A stretch of 64,000 nt of DNA from Streptomyces mutabilis (GCF_014649815.1 NZ_BMTT01000003.1:248001-312000), one strand, 5' to 3'; positions 16,617-27,530 are shown, numbered from the stretch's first letter. Notes: generated by a model not told the origin, from the sequence alone. Numbers and translations: made by a program.

Positions 16617-18199
16617 GCCCGACCAGCAGCAGCCCCGCCGCCGGGGCCTCCCTGTCCGCCGCGCGGCGCTCGCGCGAGCTCACCGAGGCGGTGGGGGGCC
16701 CCGTCGTGGACGTCCTGGTCGTCGGGCTCGGCGCGACGGGCGCCGGGGCCGCCCTGGACGCCGCGGCCCGGGGTCTGAGAGTGATCGCCGTGGACGCCCA
16801 CGACCTGGCCTTCGGCACCTCCCGCTGGAGCTCCAAGCTGATCCACGGCGGCCTGCGCTACCTCGCCTCCGCGCAGCTGGACGTGGCTCACGAGAGCGCG
16901 GTCGAGCGCGGGGTGCTGCTGGAACGCACCGCGCCCCACCTGGTGCACGCCCAGCCGTTCGTGCTGCCGCTGACGCCGCTGGTCTCCCGGGGGCAGGCCG
17001 CGCTGGCGTGGGCCGGGTTCCGGGCCGGCGACACCCTGCGGCTGGCGGCGCGCACCGCGCGGGCCACGCTGCCCGCGCCCCGTCGGCTGTCCGCCGTGGA
17101 GACCCGTCACCTGGCCCCCGCCCTGCGCTCCGACCGGCTGCGCGGCGGGCTGCTGTCCTGGGACGGCCGGCTCACGGACGACGCCCGCCTGGTGACCGCG
17201 CTCGCCCGGACCGCCGCCGCGCGCGGAGCCCGGGTACTGACCCGGACGCGGGCACTGGAACTGACCGCGGCCGGGGCCCGGATACGCGACGAACTCACCG
17301 GGGAGGAGGGCGAAATCCGCGCCCGCGCGGTGATCAACGCCTCCGGCGTGTGGGCCGGTGCCCTCGTCGACGGCATCCGTGTCCGGCCCTCCCGCGGCAC
17401 CCACCTGGTCCTGCGCTCCGACCGGCTCGGCCCGCTGCCCGCCGGCCTGCACGTGCCGGTCCCCGGGGAGACCAACCGCTTCGTCCTGGTCCTGCCCCAG
17501 GGCGACGGGCGGGTCTACGTCGGTCTGACCGACGAGCCCGTGGACGGGGACGTCCCGGACGTTCCCGAGGTGCCCGAGACCGACGTGGGTTTCCTGCTGG
17601 ACGTGCTCGGTTCCGTGCTGGACGCGCCCGTGCACCGCGAGGACGTGGTGGGGGCCTTCGCGGGTCTGCGTCCGCTGCTGGACACGACGTCCGCCGACCG
17701 GTCCGACGGTGCTCCCCGCACGGCGGACATCTCCCGCCGGCACGCGGTGCTCACCTCGTCGGAGGGCGTGATCACCGTGGTCGGCGGCAAGCTCACCACG
17801 TACCGGCGCATGGCCGAGGACGCCGTGGACGCCGCCGTCGCCGCCCGCCGCCTCGACGCCGGCCCGTCCCCCACCGCCGCGCTGCCACTGGTCGGCGCCG
17901 CCGCACCGCACGCCCTGTCCGCACTGCGGGCGCCGCGCCGCCTGGTCCACCGTTACGGCACCGAGGCACCGGCCGTCCACGCCCTCGCCGCCCGCGACCC
18001 CCGGCTCGGCGAGCGCGTCCTCGCGGACCACCCGGTCACCGGCGCCGAACTCGTCTGGGCGCTGCGCCACGAGGGAGCCCTCGACGAGTCCGACCTCCTC
18101 GACCGCCGCACCCGCATCGGCCTGGTTCACGAGGACCGGGCGGCGGCACTGGACGCGGCGCGTGCTCTGGTGGGCGAGGCGATGGCCGGGCGGGCGTGA
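16613..18199 (+). CDS. glpD: Glycerol-3-phosphate dehydrogenase/oxidase, GlpD type
   Basis: A 528-residue flavoprotein that oxidises glycerol-3-phosphate to dihydroxyacetone phosphate. The FAD-binding start is VDVLVVGLGATGAGAALDAA (about residues 28-47), followed by the family signature FGTSRWSSKLIHGGLRYL. VINASGVWAGALVDG and VTVVGGKLTTYRRMAEDAVD are further GlpD blocks, and the C-terminal helical domain is present. An amphipathic membrane contact is usual for GlpD; no true membrane span is seen. It is translationally coupled to tetR. Most streptomycetes have a main glpD elsewhere, so this is probably a second copy. Being next to an AGPS-like gene, it could supply the DHAP backbone for ether lipids. 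Confidence 0.9.
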   Translation: MSPTSSSPAAGASLSAARRSRELTEAVGGPVVDVLVVGLGATGAGAALDAAARGLRVIAVDAHDLAFGTSRWSSKLIHGGLRYLASAQLDVAHESAVERGVLLERTAPHLVHAQPFVLPLTPLVSRGQAALAWAGFRAGDTLRLAARTARATLPAPRRLSAVETRHLAPALRSDRLRGGLLSWDGRLTDDARLVTALARTAAARGARVLTRTRALELTAAGARIRDELTGEEGEIRARAVINASGVWAGALVDGIRVRPSRGTHLVLRSDRLGPLPAGLHVPVPGETNRFVLVLPQGDGRVYVGLTDEPVDGDVPDVPEVPETDVGFLLDVLGSVLDAPVHREDVVGAFAGLRPLLDTTSADRSDGAPRTADISRRHAVLTSSEGVITVVGGKLTTYRRMAEDAVDAAVAARRLDAGPSPTAALPLVGAAAPHALSALRAPRRLVHRYGTEAPAVHALAARDPRLGERVLADHPVTGAELVWALRHEGALDESDLLDRRTRIGLVHEDRAAALDAARALVGEAMAGRA

Positions 18200-18440
18200 C
18201 ACACGCCCGACACGGACGGGCACGCACGGCGCTCGCCCGGCGCCGACGGGCACGCACGACGCCAGGCCGGGCCGGCACCACGGATGGCCGGGCGGTCCGA
18301 ACCGCCGGCCGACCCGGGCGCCCCAGCCGGTGCGAAGGACCGGCGAGCCGACCCGGCCACAAGGCTCGTAACCCCGTGAGTCCGGGCGGGCCGGCGGACG
18401 GGCTTCGACCTGAGGCGGGTGACCACGCTCCCGAACAGCG

Positions 18441-18476
18441 GGGGAGTCCCGCACCCGATCGGATGCGGGACTCCCC
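18441..18476. terminator. Bidirectional terminator between convergent genes
   Basis: GGGGAGTCCCGCA pairs perfectly with TGCGGGACTCCCC (13 bp) around a ten-base loop. It stops the glpD-like operon from the left and the small gene at 18548-18829 from the right. The 240 bases before it (18200-18440) hold no gene, only GC-rich sequence with a degenerate repeat of GACGGGCACGCACG. Confidence 0.85.
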
Positions 18477-18547
18477 GACGTGCCGGACGTTCCGGAACAG
18501 TCGGACGGGCCCGAAGGCACGTTCACGGGCCGGACAGCCACCGTCGG

Positions 18548-18829
18548 TCAGGTGCCCTGACCTCCGTCCTGGACGGCCTTGCGGACCTTCGCCTCGATCT
18601 TGTGCCGGGACTGACCACCCTCCTTCACGTACTCCGTCATCGCGGTCTGCGCGTCCCGGTCCAGGTCGCGCCAGGCCCGTACGGCGGTCTCGTAGGTGTT
18701 CGACTGCCGCGGGGTCCACTGATGCTGTGTGGGAGGCCCGTACGAGTCCCGCAGCGTCTCGACCCGGTGGCGTGCCTGGTCCGCCGCGCGACGCTTGTGC
18801 ACGAGCTCCTCGAATGTGTGAGCCACCAC
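18548..18829 (-). CDS. Small conserved charged helical protein of unknown function
   Basis: A 93-residue soluble protein, almost entirely helical by residue pattern and rich in charged residues and glutamine (FEELVHKRRAADQARHRVE, then AVRAWRDLDRDAQTAMTEY). Two adjacent GTG codons (18829 and 18826) are possible starts; GAGG lies just upstream and either start could be used. The frame is open upstream to 19075, but that part is proline- and alanine-rich noise without coding character. No known domain is recognised. It ends before a shared terminator with the glpD-like gene and is divergent from the STAS gene at 18990. Function unknown. Confidence 0.65.
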   Translation of the reverse strand: MVAHTFEELVHKRRAADQARHRVETLRDSYGPPTQHQWTPRQSNTYETAVRAWRDLDRDAQTAMTEYVKEGGQSRHKIEAKVRKAVQDGGQGT

Positions 18830-18989
18830 ACCTCGACCGTAGTCAGAGGAACGCCTTCTCGCGCGCCGAACCCGAAGCCACGGGTCCCGCGGCGCCCCGG
18901 CCTGTGCGCAACCGGCCCGCGCCGGCCGCGCAGGGCCTAACATCGAGCCACCGACGACGGGCCGGGCACATGTGGGAGATGAGGAAAGC

Positions 18990-19355
18990 GTGGCGGACAT
19001 CGAGGGAGCGGCGGTACCGGAGCGGCTGCTGATAACCCGCACCACCACGGGCGACGGCGTCAGCGTCGTCAGCATCGCCGGGGAGGTCGACCTCGACGGC
19101 AGCAGTCAGCTCCGCGACGTGCTGCTGTCCTGCGTGCGCACGGCGCCGGGCACGGTGGTCGACTTCGGGGAGGTGGCCTTCCTGGACTCCAGCGGCATCA
19201 ACGTGCTCATCTCCGCCCACCAGGCCGCCGAGACCCGCGGCGTCTGGTTCCGGCTCGCCGCACCCCGGCCTGCCGTCGAGCGCGTACTGCGGCTCGTGGG
19301 GGTCGACACCCTCATCGACTGCTTCCCCACCGTCGAGCAGGCCCTGGCCGCCTGA
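18990..19355 (+). CDS. Anti-sigma factor antagonist, STAS domain
   Basis: A 121-residue single STAS-domain protein of the SpoIIAA/RsbV type. Such proteins bind an anti-sigma kinase when dephosphorylated and so free a sigma factor. GTG 18990 is preferred because GAGGAA precedes it; another in-frame GTG lies at 18972. The fold signature runs from SVVSIAGEVDLDGSSQLRDV, through the phosphorylation loop VAFLDSSGINVLI (Ser in DSSG), to the end of the protein. It is convergent with an RsbW-like ATPase gene ending ten bases away, so the two could be functional partners although not in one operon. Two large SpoIIE phosphatases encoded at 21.6-27.0 kb could dephosphorylate it. Confidence 0.92.
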   Translation: MADIEGAAVPERLLITRTTTGDGVSVVSIAGEVDLDGSSQLRDVLLSCVRTAPGTVVDFGEVAFLDSSGINVLISAHQAAETRGVWFRLAAPRPAVERVLRLVGVDTLIDCFPTVEQALAA

Positions 19356-19364
19356 GTCCCGGCG

Positions 19365-19793
19365 TCAGCGCAGCGGCAGGCGGGCGTAGACCGTCTTGCC
19401 CGTCGCGTTCGGCTTGGTGATGACCTCGTCGCACAGGCGCGTCACGATCTCCAGCCCGTGCCGGCCGACCCGCAGGGGATCGCGGGGCAAGAACGTGGGG
19501 TACCCCTCCCCCGTGTCCGACACGGCGATCTCCACGCCGTCGTCGACCAGGGTCAGCTCCAGCCGGCAGGGCCCGGGCGCGTGCCGGAGCGCGTTCGTCA
19601 CCAGTTCACTGGCGACCAGGCGGGCGGCGTCCAGGAAGCTGTCGGCCAGATCCACACCCCGCTCCCCGAGCCGGTCCACGAAGCCGTGCACGACGTCCCT
19701 TGAGGCCGGGATCATCGCCGATCCGCCCCTGAACTCCACCACCGAGGACACGACCGAGGCGTCCGCGGCATCGGGTCTGTGCGCCGGAGTCAT
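19365..19793 (-). CDS. RsbW-like ATP-binding protein (putative anti-sigma factor)
   Basis: A 142-residue HATPase_c protein of the GHKL serine-kinase/anti-sigma group. The N-box is SELVTNALRHAPG, the G1 box DTGEGYP and the G2 box RHGLEIV, so ATP binding seems intact. Start ATG 19793 gives the length usual for this family; an open frame runs further up to 20015 without coding character. No good ribosome site is seen before it, which leaves a leaderless or weak start possible. It is convergent with the STAS gene at 18990-19355, a typical antagonist for this type of protein. No sigma factor gene lies nearby, so its target is unknown. Confidence 0.9.
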   Translation of the reverse strand: MTPAHRPDAADASVVSSVVEFRGGSAMIPASRDVVHGFVDRLGERGVDLADSFLDAARLVASELVTNALRHAPGPCRLELTLVDDGVEIAVSDTGEGYPTFLPRDPLRVGRHGLEIVTRLCDEVITKPNATGKTVYARLPLR

Positions 19794-19993
19794 ACAGAGT
19801 TTCACCGTCCGGTCCGGGGCCGGGTAGGGAAAGCGCAGGCCCCGGCCCTTCACGATACGCACCGGGGCACCTGTCAAAGCCCCTTTGCCCCAACTTCCGC
19901 CGGACGCGCCGTTTTTCGGACAGCCCTGGACCGACTGCGCCGGAAAGGACGCCGTCCCGGTCGCTCGCGGGCACGGCGGCGGTCGCCACGAGG

Positions 19994-20040
19994 CGCACCG
20001 GGCCGCCTCCGACACCTCGGGGTGACGGCGGCCCGGTGCG
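19994..20040 (-). terminator. Terminator of the xylanase gene
   Basis: A perfect 14-bp stem (CGCACCGGGCCGCC with GGCGGCCCGGTGCG) and a 19-base loop lie ten bases after the xylanase stop, in the direction of its transcription. Confidence 0.85.
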
Positions 20041-20049
20041 CCGGGCGGG

Positions 20050-21519
<1,470 letters not shown>

Positions 21520-21630
21520 TCAACGCCCCGTCACGGTCACCCGTGCGGCCCGACCGCGTGCGGCACCCAGGTGGGGTGGCGCATTCTTGCTGTGTCGCCC
21601 GCGTGACGGCGCACGGACGAGGTGGGGCCG

Positions 21631-24186
21631 ATGAGTGCAGGCGCCGAGGACGCAGGCCGGACGCCCAGGAGGCTGACGGCGCTGCTCGTCGACGCCTCCA
21701 CGCGGGCGATCGGCGCCGCCGGTGGCTACGCGGGCGGGGTCTACCTGCCCTCCCGCACGCCCGGCCTGTTGCGGCTGGCCGTACTCGCCGGACTGCCCGG
21801 GCCGCTCTTCCGACCCTGGTGGCGGCTGCACAACGACAGCGCGTTCCCCATGGCCGAGGCCTACCGGCTCGGCGTGCGGGTGGTGCTGCCCAACGCGGTC
21901 GAGACGATGCGCCGTTACCCGCAGTTCGCGGCCGGCCTGCCGTTCCCCTTCGGGTCCCTGTACGTGCCCGTCGCCGGTGCGGCGCGGACGTACGGCGTCC
22001 TGACCGTACTGCGGCCCTCCGTCTCCGACACCGCCGAGTTGCTGGAGGGCGTGGACCGGATGGAAGAACTGGCTCGGGAGCTCGGCGCGGGGCTCGAGCG
22101 GTCGGCCGGGGACCGGGGGGCGCCGCCCGCGGTCTGGGACGGAGAACCGCTGTGCCTGCGGCCGCCGCCGTCCGCACGGCACCCGCAGCGCGCCGGAAGT
22201 TTCGCCTGGGACCCCGCCACCGGCGCCGTCACCGTCGACCAGCCGCTGTGCGACCTGCTCGGCGTGGCGGAGGACGCCCACGACCCCCTCATCACCCTCG
22301 ACGCGCTCACCGGCGCGCTGGCTCACGACGACGGGCACCGGGTCGCCGCGGCGCTGCGGCAGACCGCCGACGGCGGACCGCCCCCGCTGCCCCTGTACGT
22401 GCGCGCCGCCGACGGCGCGCTGCGCCTCGTGGAACTGTGGAGGCCGCCGGCGGCGCCCCTCGCCGGCGGCCCCGTACGGGGTGTCGTACGCGAGCCCTCG
22501 GACGGCACCGTGGCGGACGCCGCCGCCGACCTGCTGCCGGACGGCGTGTTCTGCCTGGACCGGACGGGCACGATCGTCTACGCCAATCCGCGCGCCGCCC
22601 GGCTGCTGGGCCTGCCCCGGTCCCGGCTGCTCGGCCACTCCCTGTGGGAAGCCGTGCCCTGGCTGGACCAGGCCGGCTACGAGGACCACCTGCGCGGCGC
22701 CCTGCTCTCGCCGGACCCGGTCCACTTCCACGTCCGGCGCCCGCCCGACGACAGCCGCCGGGCCACCCCGCAGCCCTACGAAGGTGACTGGCTCGCGGTC
22801 TCCGTGCATCCCGGCCGGGACCTCCTGACGGGAACGGTCCGTCCGGCCAACCGGGTGGCCGACGCGTCCGCCGGTCTCACTGCCGAGCACGGCACGCCGG
22901 AAGCGGTGCCCGGAACCCAGGAACCCGCACCCGCCGGCGTCGCCACCACGCCACCCGTGTACCGGCCCATCGTCCTGGCCCTGGCCCTGACCGAGGCGGT
23001 CACCGCCCGCCAGGTCTCCGCCGTGGTCGTACGGGAACTGCTGCCGGCGTTCGGCGGCCGCCGGCTCGCCATCTACCTGCTCCAGGAGCGGCACCTGTAC
23101 CTGGCGTGGGAGACGGGCTTCCCGCCCGGCTTCCTCGCGCCCTTCGAGGGGGTGGCACTGGACGCCCGGCTGCCCGGGGTGGAGACGCTCACCAGCGGCC
23201 GTCCGCTCTTCTTCGACTCCATGCAGGCGCTGGCCGCCGCCTACCCCGGCATCCCGCTGGACGCCACGGAGGGCGCCCGCGCCTTCCTGCCGCTGATCGC
23301 CTCCGGCCGCCCGGTCGGCTCCTGCATCCTCGGCTTCGACCGGGCCCGCGGCTTCGGCACCGAGGAGCGCGCGGTGCTCACTGCCCTCGCCGGGGTGATC
23401 GCCCAGGCGATGGAGAAGGCCAGGCGGTACGAGTCCGAGACCGCGCTCGCCCGGGGGCTGCAGCGGGCACTGCTCCCCCGCCGGCTCCCGGCGCACCCGC
23501 TGCTGGAGACCGCCGGGCGCTATCTGCCCGGCACCCAGGGCATGGACGTGGGCGGGGACTGGTACGACGTCGTCGCCTCCGGCGACGGCATGGCCCTGGT
23601 CATCGGCGACGTGCAGGGGCACGGCGTGCCGGCGGCGGCCACGATGGGCCAACTACGCAGCGCCGTACGCGCCTTCGCCCTCGGGGACCGACCGCCCGAC
23701 GAGGTCCTCGGCGGCGTCAACCACCTGTTGGCCGATCTGGACCCGGGCCTGTTCGCGAGCTGCTGCTACATCCGGCTCGACCCGGCCACCGGACGGGCCC
23801 GCGCGGCCCGCGCGGGGCACCCGCCGCCGCTGCTGCGCCACCCGGACGGACGCACCGAGACGCTGGACCTGCCCGGCGGCATGGTGCTCGGCGTGGACCC
23901 CGGCACGCCGTATCCGCTGACCGAGTTCCGGGTCGAGCCCGGCGCCGTGCTCGCCCTGTACACGGACGGGCTGGTGGAGCGGCCCGGCACCGACATCGAC
24001 GACGGCATCGCCGCCCTCGGTCTGGCCCTCGCCGGCACCGACGCGTCCGGGGCACGTTCGGGCACCCGGTCGCTGGCGGACGTCGCCGACCGGCTCACCG
24101 GCACCGCCCGCCAGGCCAGGGACCGCCCCGACGACATCGCCCTGCTGCTCGCCACCCGCCGCTCGCGGCACCGGAGTCCCCGGTGA
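21631..24186 (+). CDS. SpoIIE/PP2C phosphatase with GAF and PAS sensor domains
   Basis: An 851-residue soluble signalling protein, start ATG 21631 with GAGGTGGGG before it. Order of domains by sequence: a GAF-like region (about 10-160), a possible degenerate PAS (about 185-280), a PAS domain (about 300-400, DLLPDGVFCLDRTGTIVYANPR), a second GAF (about 455-605) and a PP2C SpoIIE phosphatase (about 620-845). The metal-binding acidic residues are seen in GGDWYDVV, IGDVQGHG, LYTDGLVE and DDIALLLA. Such proteins dephosphorylate STAS anti-sigma antagonists in response to a small molecule or redox signal sensed by GAF/PAS. It lies divergent from the xylanase and 88 bases ahead of another SpoIIE gene. 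The STAS protein at 18990 is a plausible but untested substrate. Confidence 0.92.
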   Translation: MSAGAEDAGRTPRRLTALLVDASTRAIGAAGGYAGGVYLPSRTPGLLRLAVLAGLPGPLFRPWWRLHNDSAFPMAEAYRLGVRVVLPNAVETMRRYPQFAAGLPFPFGSLYVPVAGAARTYGVLTVLRPSVSDTAELLEGVDRMEELARELGAGLERSAGDRGAPPAVWDGEPLCLRPPPSARHPQRAGSFAWDPATGAVTVDQPLCDLLGVAEDAHDPLITLDALTGALAHDDGHRVAAALRQTADGGPPPLPLYVRAADGALRLVELWRPPAAPLAGGPVRGVVREPSDGTVADAAADLLPDGVFCLDRTGTIVYANPRAARLLGLPRSRLLGHSLWEAVPWLDQAGYEDHLRGALLSPDPVHFHVRRPPDDSRRATPQPYEGDWLAVSVHPGRDLLTGTVRPANRVADASAGLTAEHGTPEAVPGTQEPAPAGVATTPPVYRPIVLALALTEAVTARQVSAVVVRELLPAFGGRRLAIYLLQERHLYLAWETGFPPGFLAPFEGVALDARLPGVETLTSGRPLFFDSMQALAAAYPGIPLDATEGARAFLPLIASGRPVGSCILGFDRARGFGTEERAVLTALAGVIAQAMEKARRYESETALARGLQRALLPRRLPAHPLLETAGRYLPGTQGMDVGGDWYDVVASGDGMALVIGDVQGHGVPAAATMGQLRSAVRAFALGDRPPDEVLGGVNHLLADLDPGLFASCCYIRLDPATGRARAARAGHPPPLLRHPDGRTETLDLPGGMVLGVDPGTPYPLTEFRVEPGAVLALYTDGLVERPGTDIDDGIAALGLALAGTDASGARSGTRSLADVADRLTGTARQARDRPDDIALLLATRRSRHRSPR

Positions 24187-24274
24187 GCTGGGGTCCCGCG
24201 CGGCCCGGGCCGGGCCCTTCCGTCACCGGAGGCACCCCTCGCCTCCTCGGGCCCGGCAGTGTAGACATGGGCGC

Positions 24275-27025
24275 ATGGTCCGACTGATGGGTCGATCGGG
24301 AGAGCGGTCACCCCGTCGTCCCAGAGGTTCGCTCGCCCGGGTCCGGAGAGACGCGGACCGGTCACGGCGAGGGGCGGGCGCGGGACGGCGAGGACGCGCG
24401 GCGGCGCTGCGCTCCGCCCTGTCCGGGCGCAGTGTGGCCGGACAGGTCTTCGCCATGAACGTGTTCATCGTGCTGCTGCTCGTGGTGGCGGCGGCGGTCG
24501 CGCTCGTGCTCCAGGTGCGGCACGACAGCGAGGTGGAGGCCCGCAACCGGTCCGTCGCCGTGGCCGCGACGTTCGCCGACTCCCCCGGCATCCGCGAGGC
24601 ACTGCGCAGCCCCGATCCCACCGCCGTGCTCCAGCCCCGGGCCGAGGCGGCGCGCAGGGCGACGGGCGTGGACTTCGTCGTCGTCATGAACACCGACGGC
24701 ATCCGGTACACCCACCCCGTGCCCGACCGCATCGGCAGGCAGTTCGTGGGGGACATCGCTCCCGCCCTGGCCGGAGAGACGGTGACCGAGGAGATCGAGG
24801 GGACCATCGGCCCGCTGGTCCAGGCCGTCGTGCCCGTCGAGACGCCCGACGGCGAGGTGGTGGGCCTGGTGTCGGCCGGCATCACCACGGAGAACGTGGG
24901 CGGCGCCGCCGACCGGCAGCTGCCCCTGGTGCTGATCGTGGCGGGCGTCGGACTGGCCCTGGCGACGGCCGGCACCGCGCTGGTCAGCCGGCGGCTGCTG
25001 CGGCAGACGCACGGCCTGGGGCCGCACGAGATGACCCGGATGTACGAACACCACGACGCCGTGCTGCACAGCGTCCGGGAGGGCGTGCTCATCGCCGGTC
25101 CCGACGGCCGTCTGCTGCTCGCCAACGACGAGGCTCAGCGCCTGCTCGACCTGCCCGCCGACGCCGAGGGACGGTACGTCCTGGACCTCGGGCTGCCGGA
25201 CGACACAGCGGCGCTGCTGGCCTCCGGCCGGGTCGCCACGGACGAGGTGCACCTGGTCAAGGACCGGCTGCTGGCGGTCAACCAGCGGCCCACGGACGTA
25301 CGCGGCGGACCCGCGGGCAGCGTCGCCACACTCCGTGACTCGACCGAGCTGCGGGCCCTGTCCGGACGGGCCGAGACCGCCCGGGAGCGCCTGGACATCC
25401 TGTACGCCGCCGGTGTGGGCATCGGCACCAGCCTGGACGTCACCCGCACCGCCGAGGAACTGGCGGAGCTGGCCGTGCCCCGGTTCGCGGACTACGTCAG
25501 CGTGGACCTGTTCGACGCCGTGCTGGCCGGCGGCCAGCCGGGGAGCGCGGCCCCGCTGAGCCGCGCCGCGCTCAGCGGCATCCGCGAGGAGGTCCCGCTC
25601 TACCCGGTGGGCCGGCAGATCCGCTTCGTGGCCTCCTCCCCGCAGGGCCGCTCGCTGGACACGGGCCGGCCTGTGCTCGAACCCCGCCTGGACGAGGCCC
25701 CGGGCTGGCAGGCACAGGACCCCGAACGCTCCGCACAGGTGGTGGAGTACGGCGTCCACTCACTGATCACCGTGCCGCTGCGGGCGGGCAGTCTGATGCT
25801 CGGGGTGGTCAGTTTCTGGCGTTCGGTCAAGCCCGAGCCGTTCGACGAGGACGAGCTGGCGCTCGCCGAGGAACTGGTCGCGCGGGCCGCGGTCTCCATC
25901 GACAACGCACGCCGCTACACCCGAGAGCACAGCATGGCGGTGACCCTGCAGCGCAGCCTGCTCCCGCGGCGGATGCCCGAGCAGAACGCCCTCGACATCG
26001 CCTACCGGTACCTGCCCGCGCAGGCGGGGGTCGGCGGCGACTGGTTCGACGTGCTGCCGCTGTCGGGGGCGCGGGTGGCCCTGGTGGTGGGTGACGTGGT
26101 CGGCCACGGGCTGCACGCGGCGGCCACCATGGGGCGGCTGCGGACGGCGGTGCACAACTTCACCTCGCTCGACCTGCCGCCCGACGAGCTGCTCGGCCTG
26201 CTGGACGAGCTGGTCGGCCGCATCGACCAGGACGAGGCGGCCGACGACAGCGCCCCCGTCACCGGCGCGACCTGCCTCTACGCCATCTACGATCCCGTCG
26301 CCGGCGTCTGCGTGACGGCACGCGCCGGTCATCCGCCGCCGGCACTGATCCGGCCCGACGGCACGGTGGAGTTCCCGGAGGTGCCCGCCGGTCCGCCGCT
26401 GGGGCTGGGCGGCCTGCCGTTCGAGACGACCGAGCTCCACCTCGCGGAGGGCAGCCGGCTGGTGCTGTACACCGACGGGCTGGTCGAGACCCGGGAACAC
26501 GACATCGACGTCGGCCTCGAACATCTGCGCCAGGCGCTGGAGACGGCCGGCGAGTCACCGGAGGAGACCTGCCGGACCGTCCTCGACGCCCGCCTCCCGG
26601 ACCGGCCGGGCGACGACATCGCCCTGCTCGTGGCCCGCACCCACGCGCTCGGTCCCGACCGGGTGGCCGAATGGCAGGTCCCGAACGACCCGGCGGCGGT
26701 CGGCGAGATCCGCTCCCAGGTCAGCCGGCGGCTGGCCGAGTGGGGGCTGGACGAGCTGGCGTTCACGACCGAGCTGATCCTCAGCGAGCTGGTCACCAAC
26801 GCGATCCGGTACGGCGGTGAGACCGTCCAGGTCCGGGTGGTGCGGGACCGCACCCTGATCTGCGAGGTGTTCGACAGCAGCAGCACCTCGCCGCACCTGC
26901 GCTACGCGGCCATGACGGACGAGGGCGGCCGCGGCCTCTTCCTCGTCGCGCAGCTCGCCGAGCGCTGGGGGACCCGGTACACACCGGCCGGCAAGGTCAT
27001 CTGGGCGGAGCAGCCGGCGACCTGA
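24275..27025 (+). CDS. Membrane sensor with PAS, GAF, SpoIIE phosphatase and HATPase domains
   Basis: A 916-residue fusion protein. Basic N-terminus, then a membrane span (about 59-80, NVFIVLLLVVAAAVALVL), an extracytoplasmic CitA/DcuS-like Cache region (about 83-212, with RATGVDFVVVMNTDGIRYTH), and a second span (about 215-235). Cytoplasmic parts: PAS (about 260-360, VREGVLIAGPDGRLLLANDEA), GAF (about 380-545), SpoIIE PP2C (about 560-790; GGDWFDVL, VGDVVGHG, LYTDGLVET, DDIALLV) and a C-terminal RsbW-like HATPase (about 800-912; SELVTNAIRYGG, GRGLFLVAQLAERWG). Phosphatase and kinase/anti-sigma modules in one chain is a recurring actinomycete arrangement for partner switching. Start ATG 24275; ATG 24287 is also possible. 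Confidence 0.93.
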   Translation: MVRLMGRSGERSPRRPRGSLARVRRDADRSRRGAGAGRRGRAAALRSALSGRSVAGQVFAMNVFIVLLLVVAAAVALVLQVRHDSEVEARNRSVAVAATFADSPGIREALRSPDPTAVLQPRAEAARRATGVDFVVVMNTDGIRYTHPVPDRIGRQFVGDIAPALAGETVTEEIEGTIGPLVQAVVPVETPDGEVVGLVSAGITTENVGGAADRQLPLVLIVAGVGLALATAGTALVSRRLLRQTHGLGPHEMTRMYEHHDAVLHSVREGVLIAGPDGRLLLANDEAQRLLDLPADAEGRYVLDLGLPDDTAALLASGRVATDEVHLVKDRLLAVNQRPTDVRGGPAGSVATLRDSTELRALSGRAETARERLDILYAAGVGIGTSLDVTRTAEELAELAVPRFADYVSVDLFDAVLAGGQPGSAAPLSRAALSGIREEVPLYPVGRQIRFVASSPQGRSLDTGRPVLEPRLDEAPGWQAQDPERSAQVVEYGVHSLITVPLRAGSLMLGVVSFWRSVKPEPFDEDELALAEELVARAAVSIDNARRYTREHSMAVTLQRSLLPRRMPEQNALDIAYRYLPAQAGVGGDWFDVLPLSGARVALVVGDVVGHGLHAAATMGRLRTAVHNFTSLDLPPDELLGLLDELVGRIDQDEAADDSAPVTGATCLYAIYDPVAGVCVTARAGHPPPALIRPDGTVEFPEVPAGPPLGLGGLPFETTELHLAEGSRLVLYTDGLVETREHDIDVGLEHLRQALETAGESPEETCRTVLDARLPDRPGDDIALLVARTHALGPDRVAEWQVPNDPAAVGEIRSQVSRRLAEWGLDELAFTTELILSELVTNAIRYGGETVQVRVVRDRTLICEVFDSSSTSPHLRYAAMTDEGGRGLFLVAQLAERWGTRYTPAGKVIWAEQPAT

Positions 27026-27219
27026 GGGGGCGCCGCGGCGGTCATGCCTTCTCGGACGCGAGGGTGCGGCCAACGAGGCAGCAGGAGGCGCACGGTGACA
27101 CCGGCCGGGTAGGCACGGCGCAACGCGTCTTCCTGAACGAGGGAAACCTGGACCCGAACCCGCCCTGCATCGGCACACTACGGGGACGCATCGGCTGACC
27201 CCGCCGCCGGGCACGACAC

Positions 27220-27256
27220 GGGCCGCGGAACCGGCCGGTGCCGGGTGCCGCGGCCC
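27220..27256 (-). terminator. Terminator after csbD
   Basis: GGGCCGCGG and CCGCGGCCC form a perfect 9-bp stem with a 19-base loop, located 15 bases after the csbD-like stop. Between the preceding gene and this hairpin (27026-27219) I see no gene. Confidence 0.65.
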
Positions 27257-27270
27257 GCGCGGTTCCGGTG

Positions 27271-27444
27271 TCAGTGCCGGAACACGTCCTTGCCCTTCTC
27301 CTTGGCCTGCCGGGCATCGCCCTTGGTCTGCTCGGCGCGGCCCTCGGCCGTCCTGCGCTCGTCGCCGACGGCACGGCCGACGGCTTCCTCGGCCTTCCCC
27401 TTGGCCTGCTCCGCCTTGGCCTTGGACTTCTGGTTGCCGGCCAT
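27271..27444 (-). CDS. csbD: CsbD-like general stress protein
   Basis: A 57-residue, very hydrophilic, Lys/Ala/Glu-rich protein. It starts at ATG 27444 with GAGAGGTGA upstream. The repeated AEQAKGKAEE and AEQTKGDARQAKEKGKD segments are the CsbD signature (two KGxxxE-type helical hairpins). In Bacillus this family is under sigma-B control and accumulates in stress; its biochemical role is unknown, and it is thought to be largely disordered or helical. No sigma-B promoter could be recognised upstream of it here. It is divergent from another tiny basic protein gene at 27616. Confidence 0.88.
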   Translation of the reverse strand: MAGNQKSKAKAEQAKGKAEEAVGRAVGDERRTAEGRAEQTKGDARQAKEKGKDVFRH

Positions 27445-27530
27445 TGTGGCTCACCTCTCGGCGTTCGCTTGCGATGTCCTGCCCTGCGGGTCGCCCGGCA
27501 CGGCGGAGTGAAACCCGGCGGCGGCGCGCG

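Noticed and set aside
18200-18440. Repeated GACGGGCACGCACG segments after the glpD-like gene as possible regulatory array
   Set aside because: Only two degenerate copies exist, there is no symmetry, and the region lies between a stop codon and a strong terminator.
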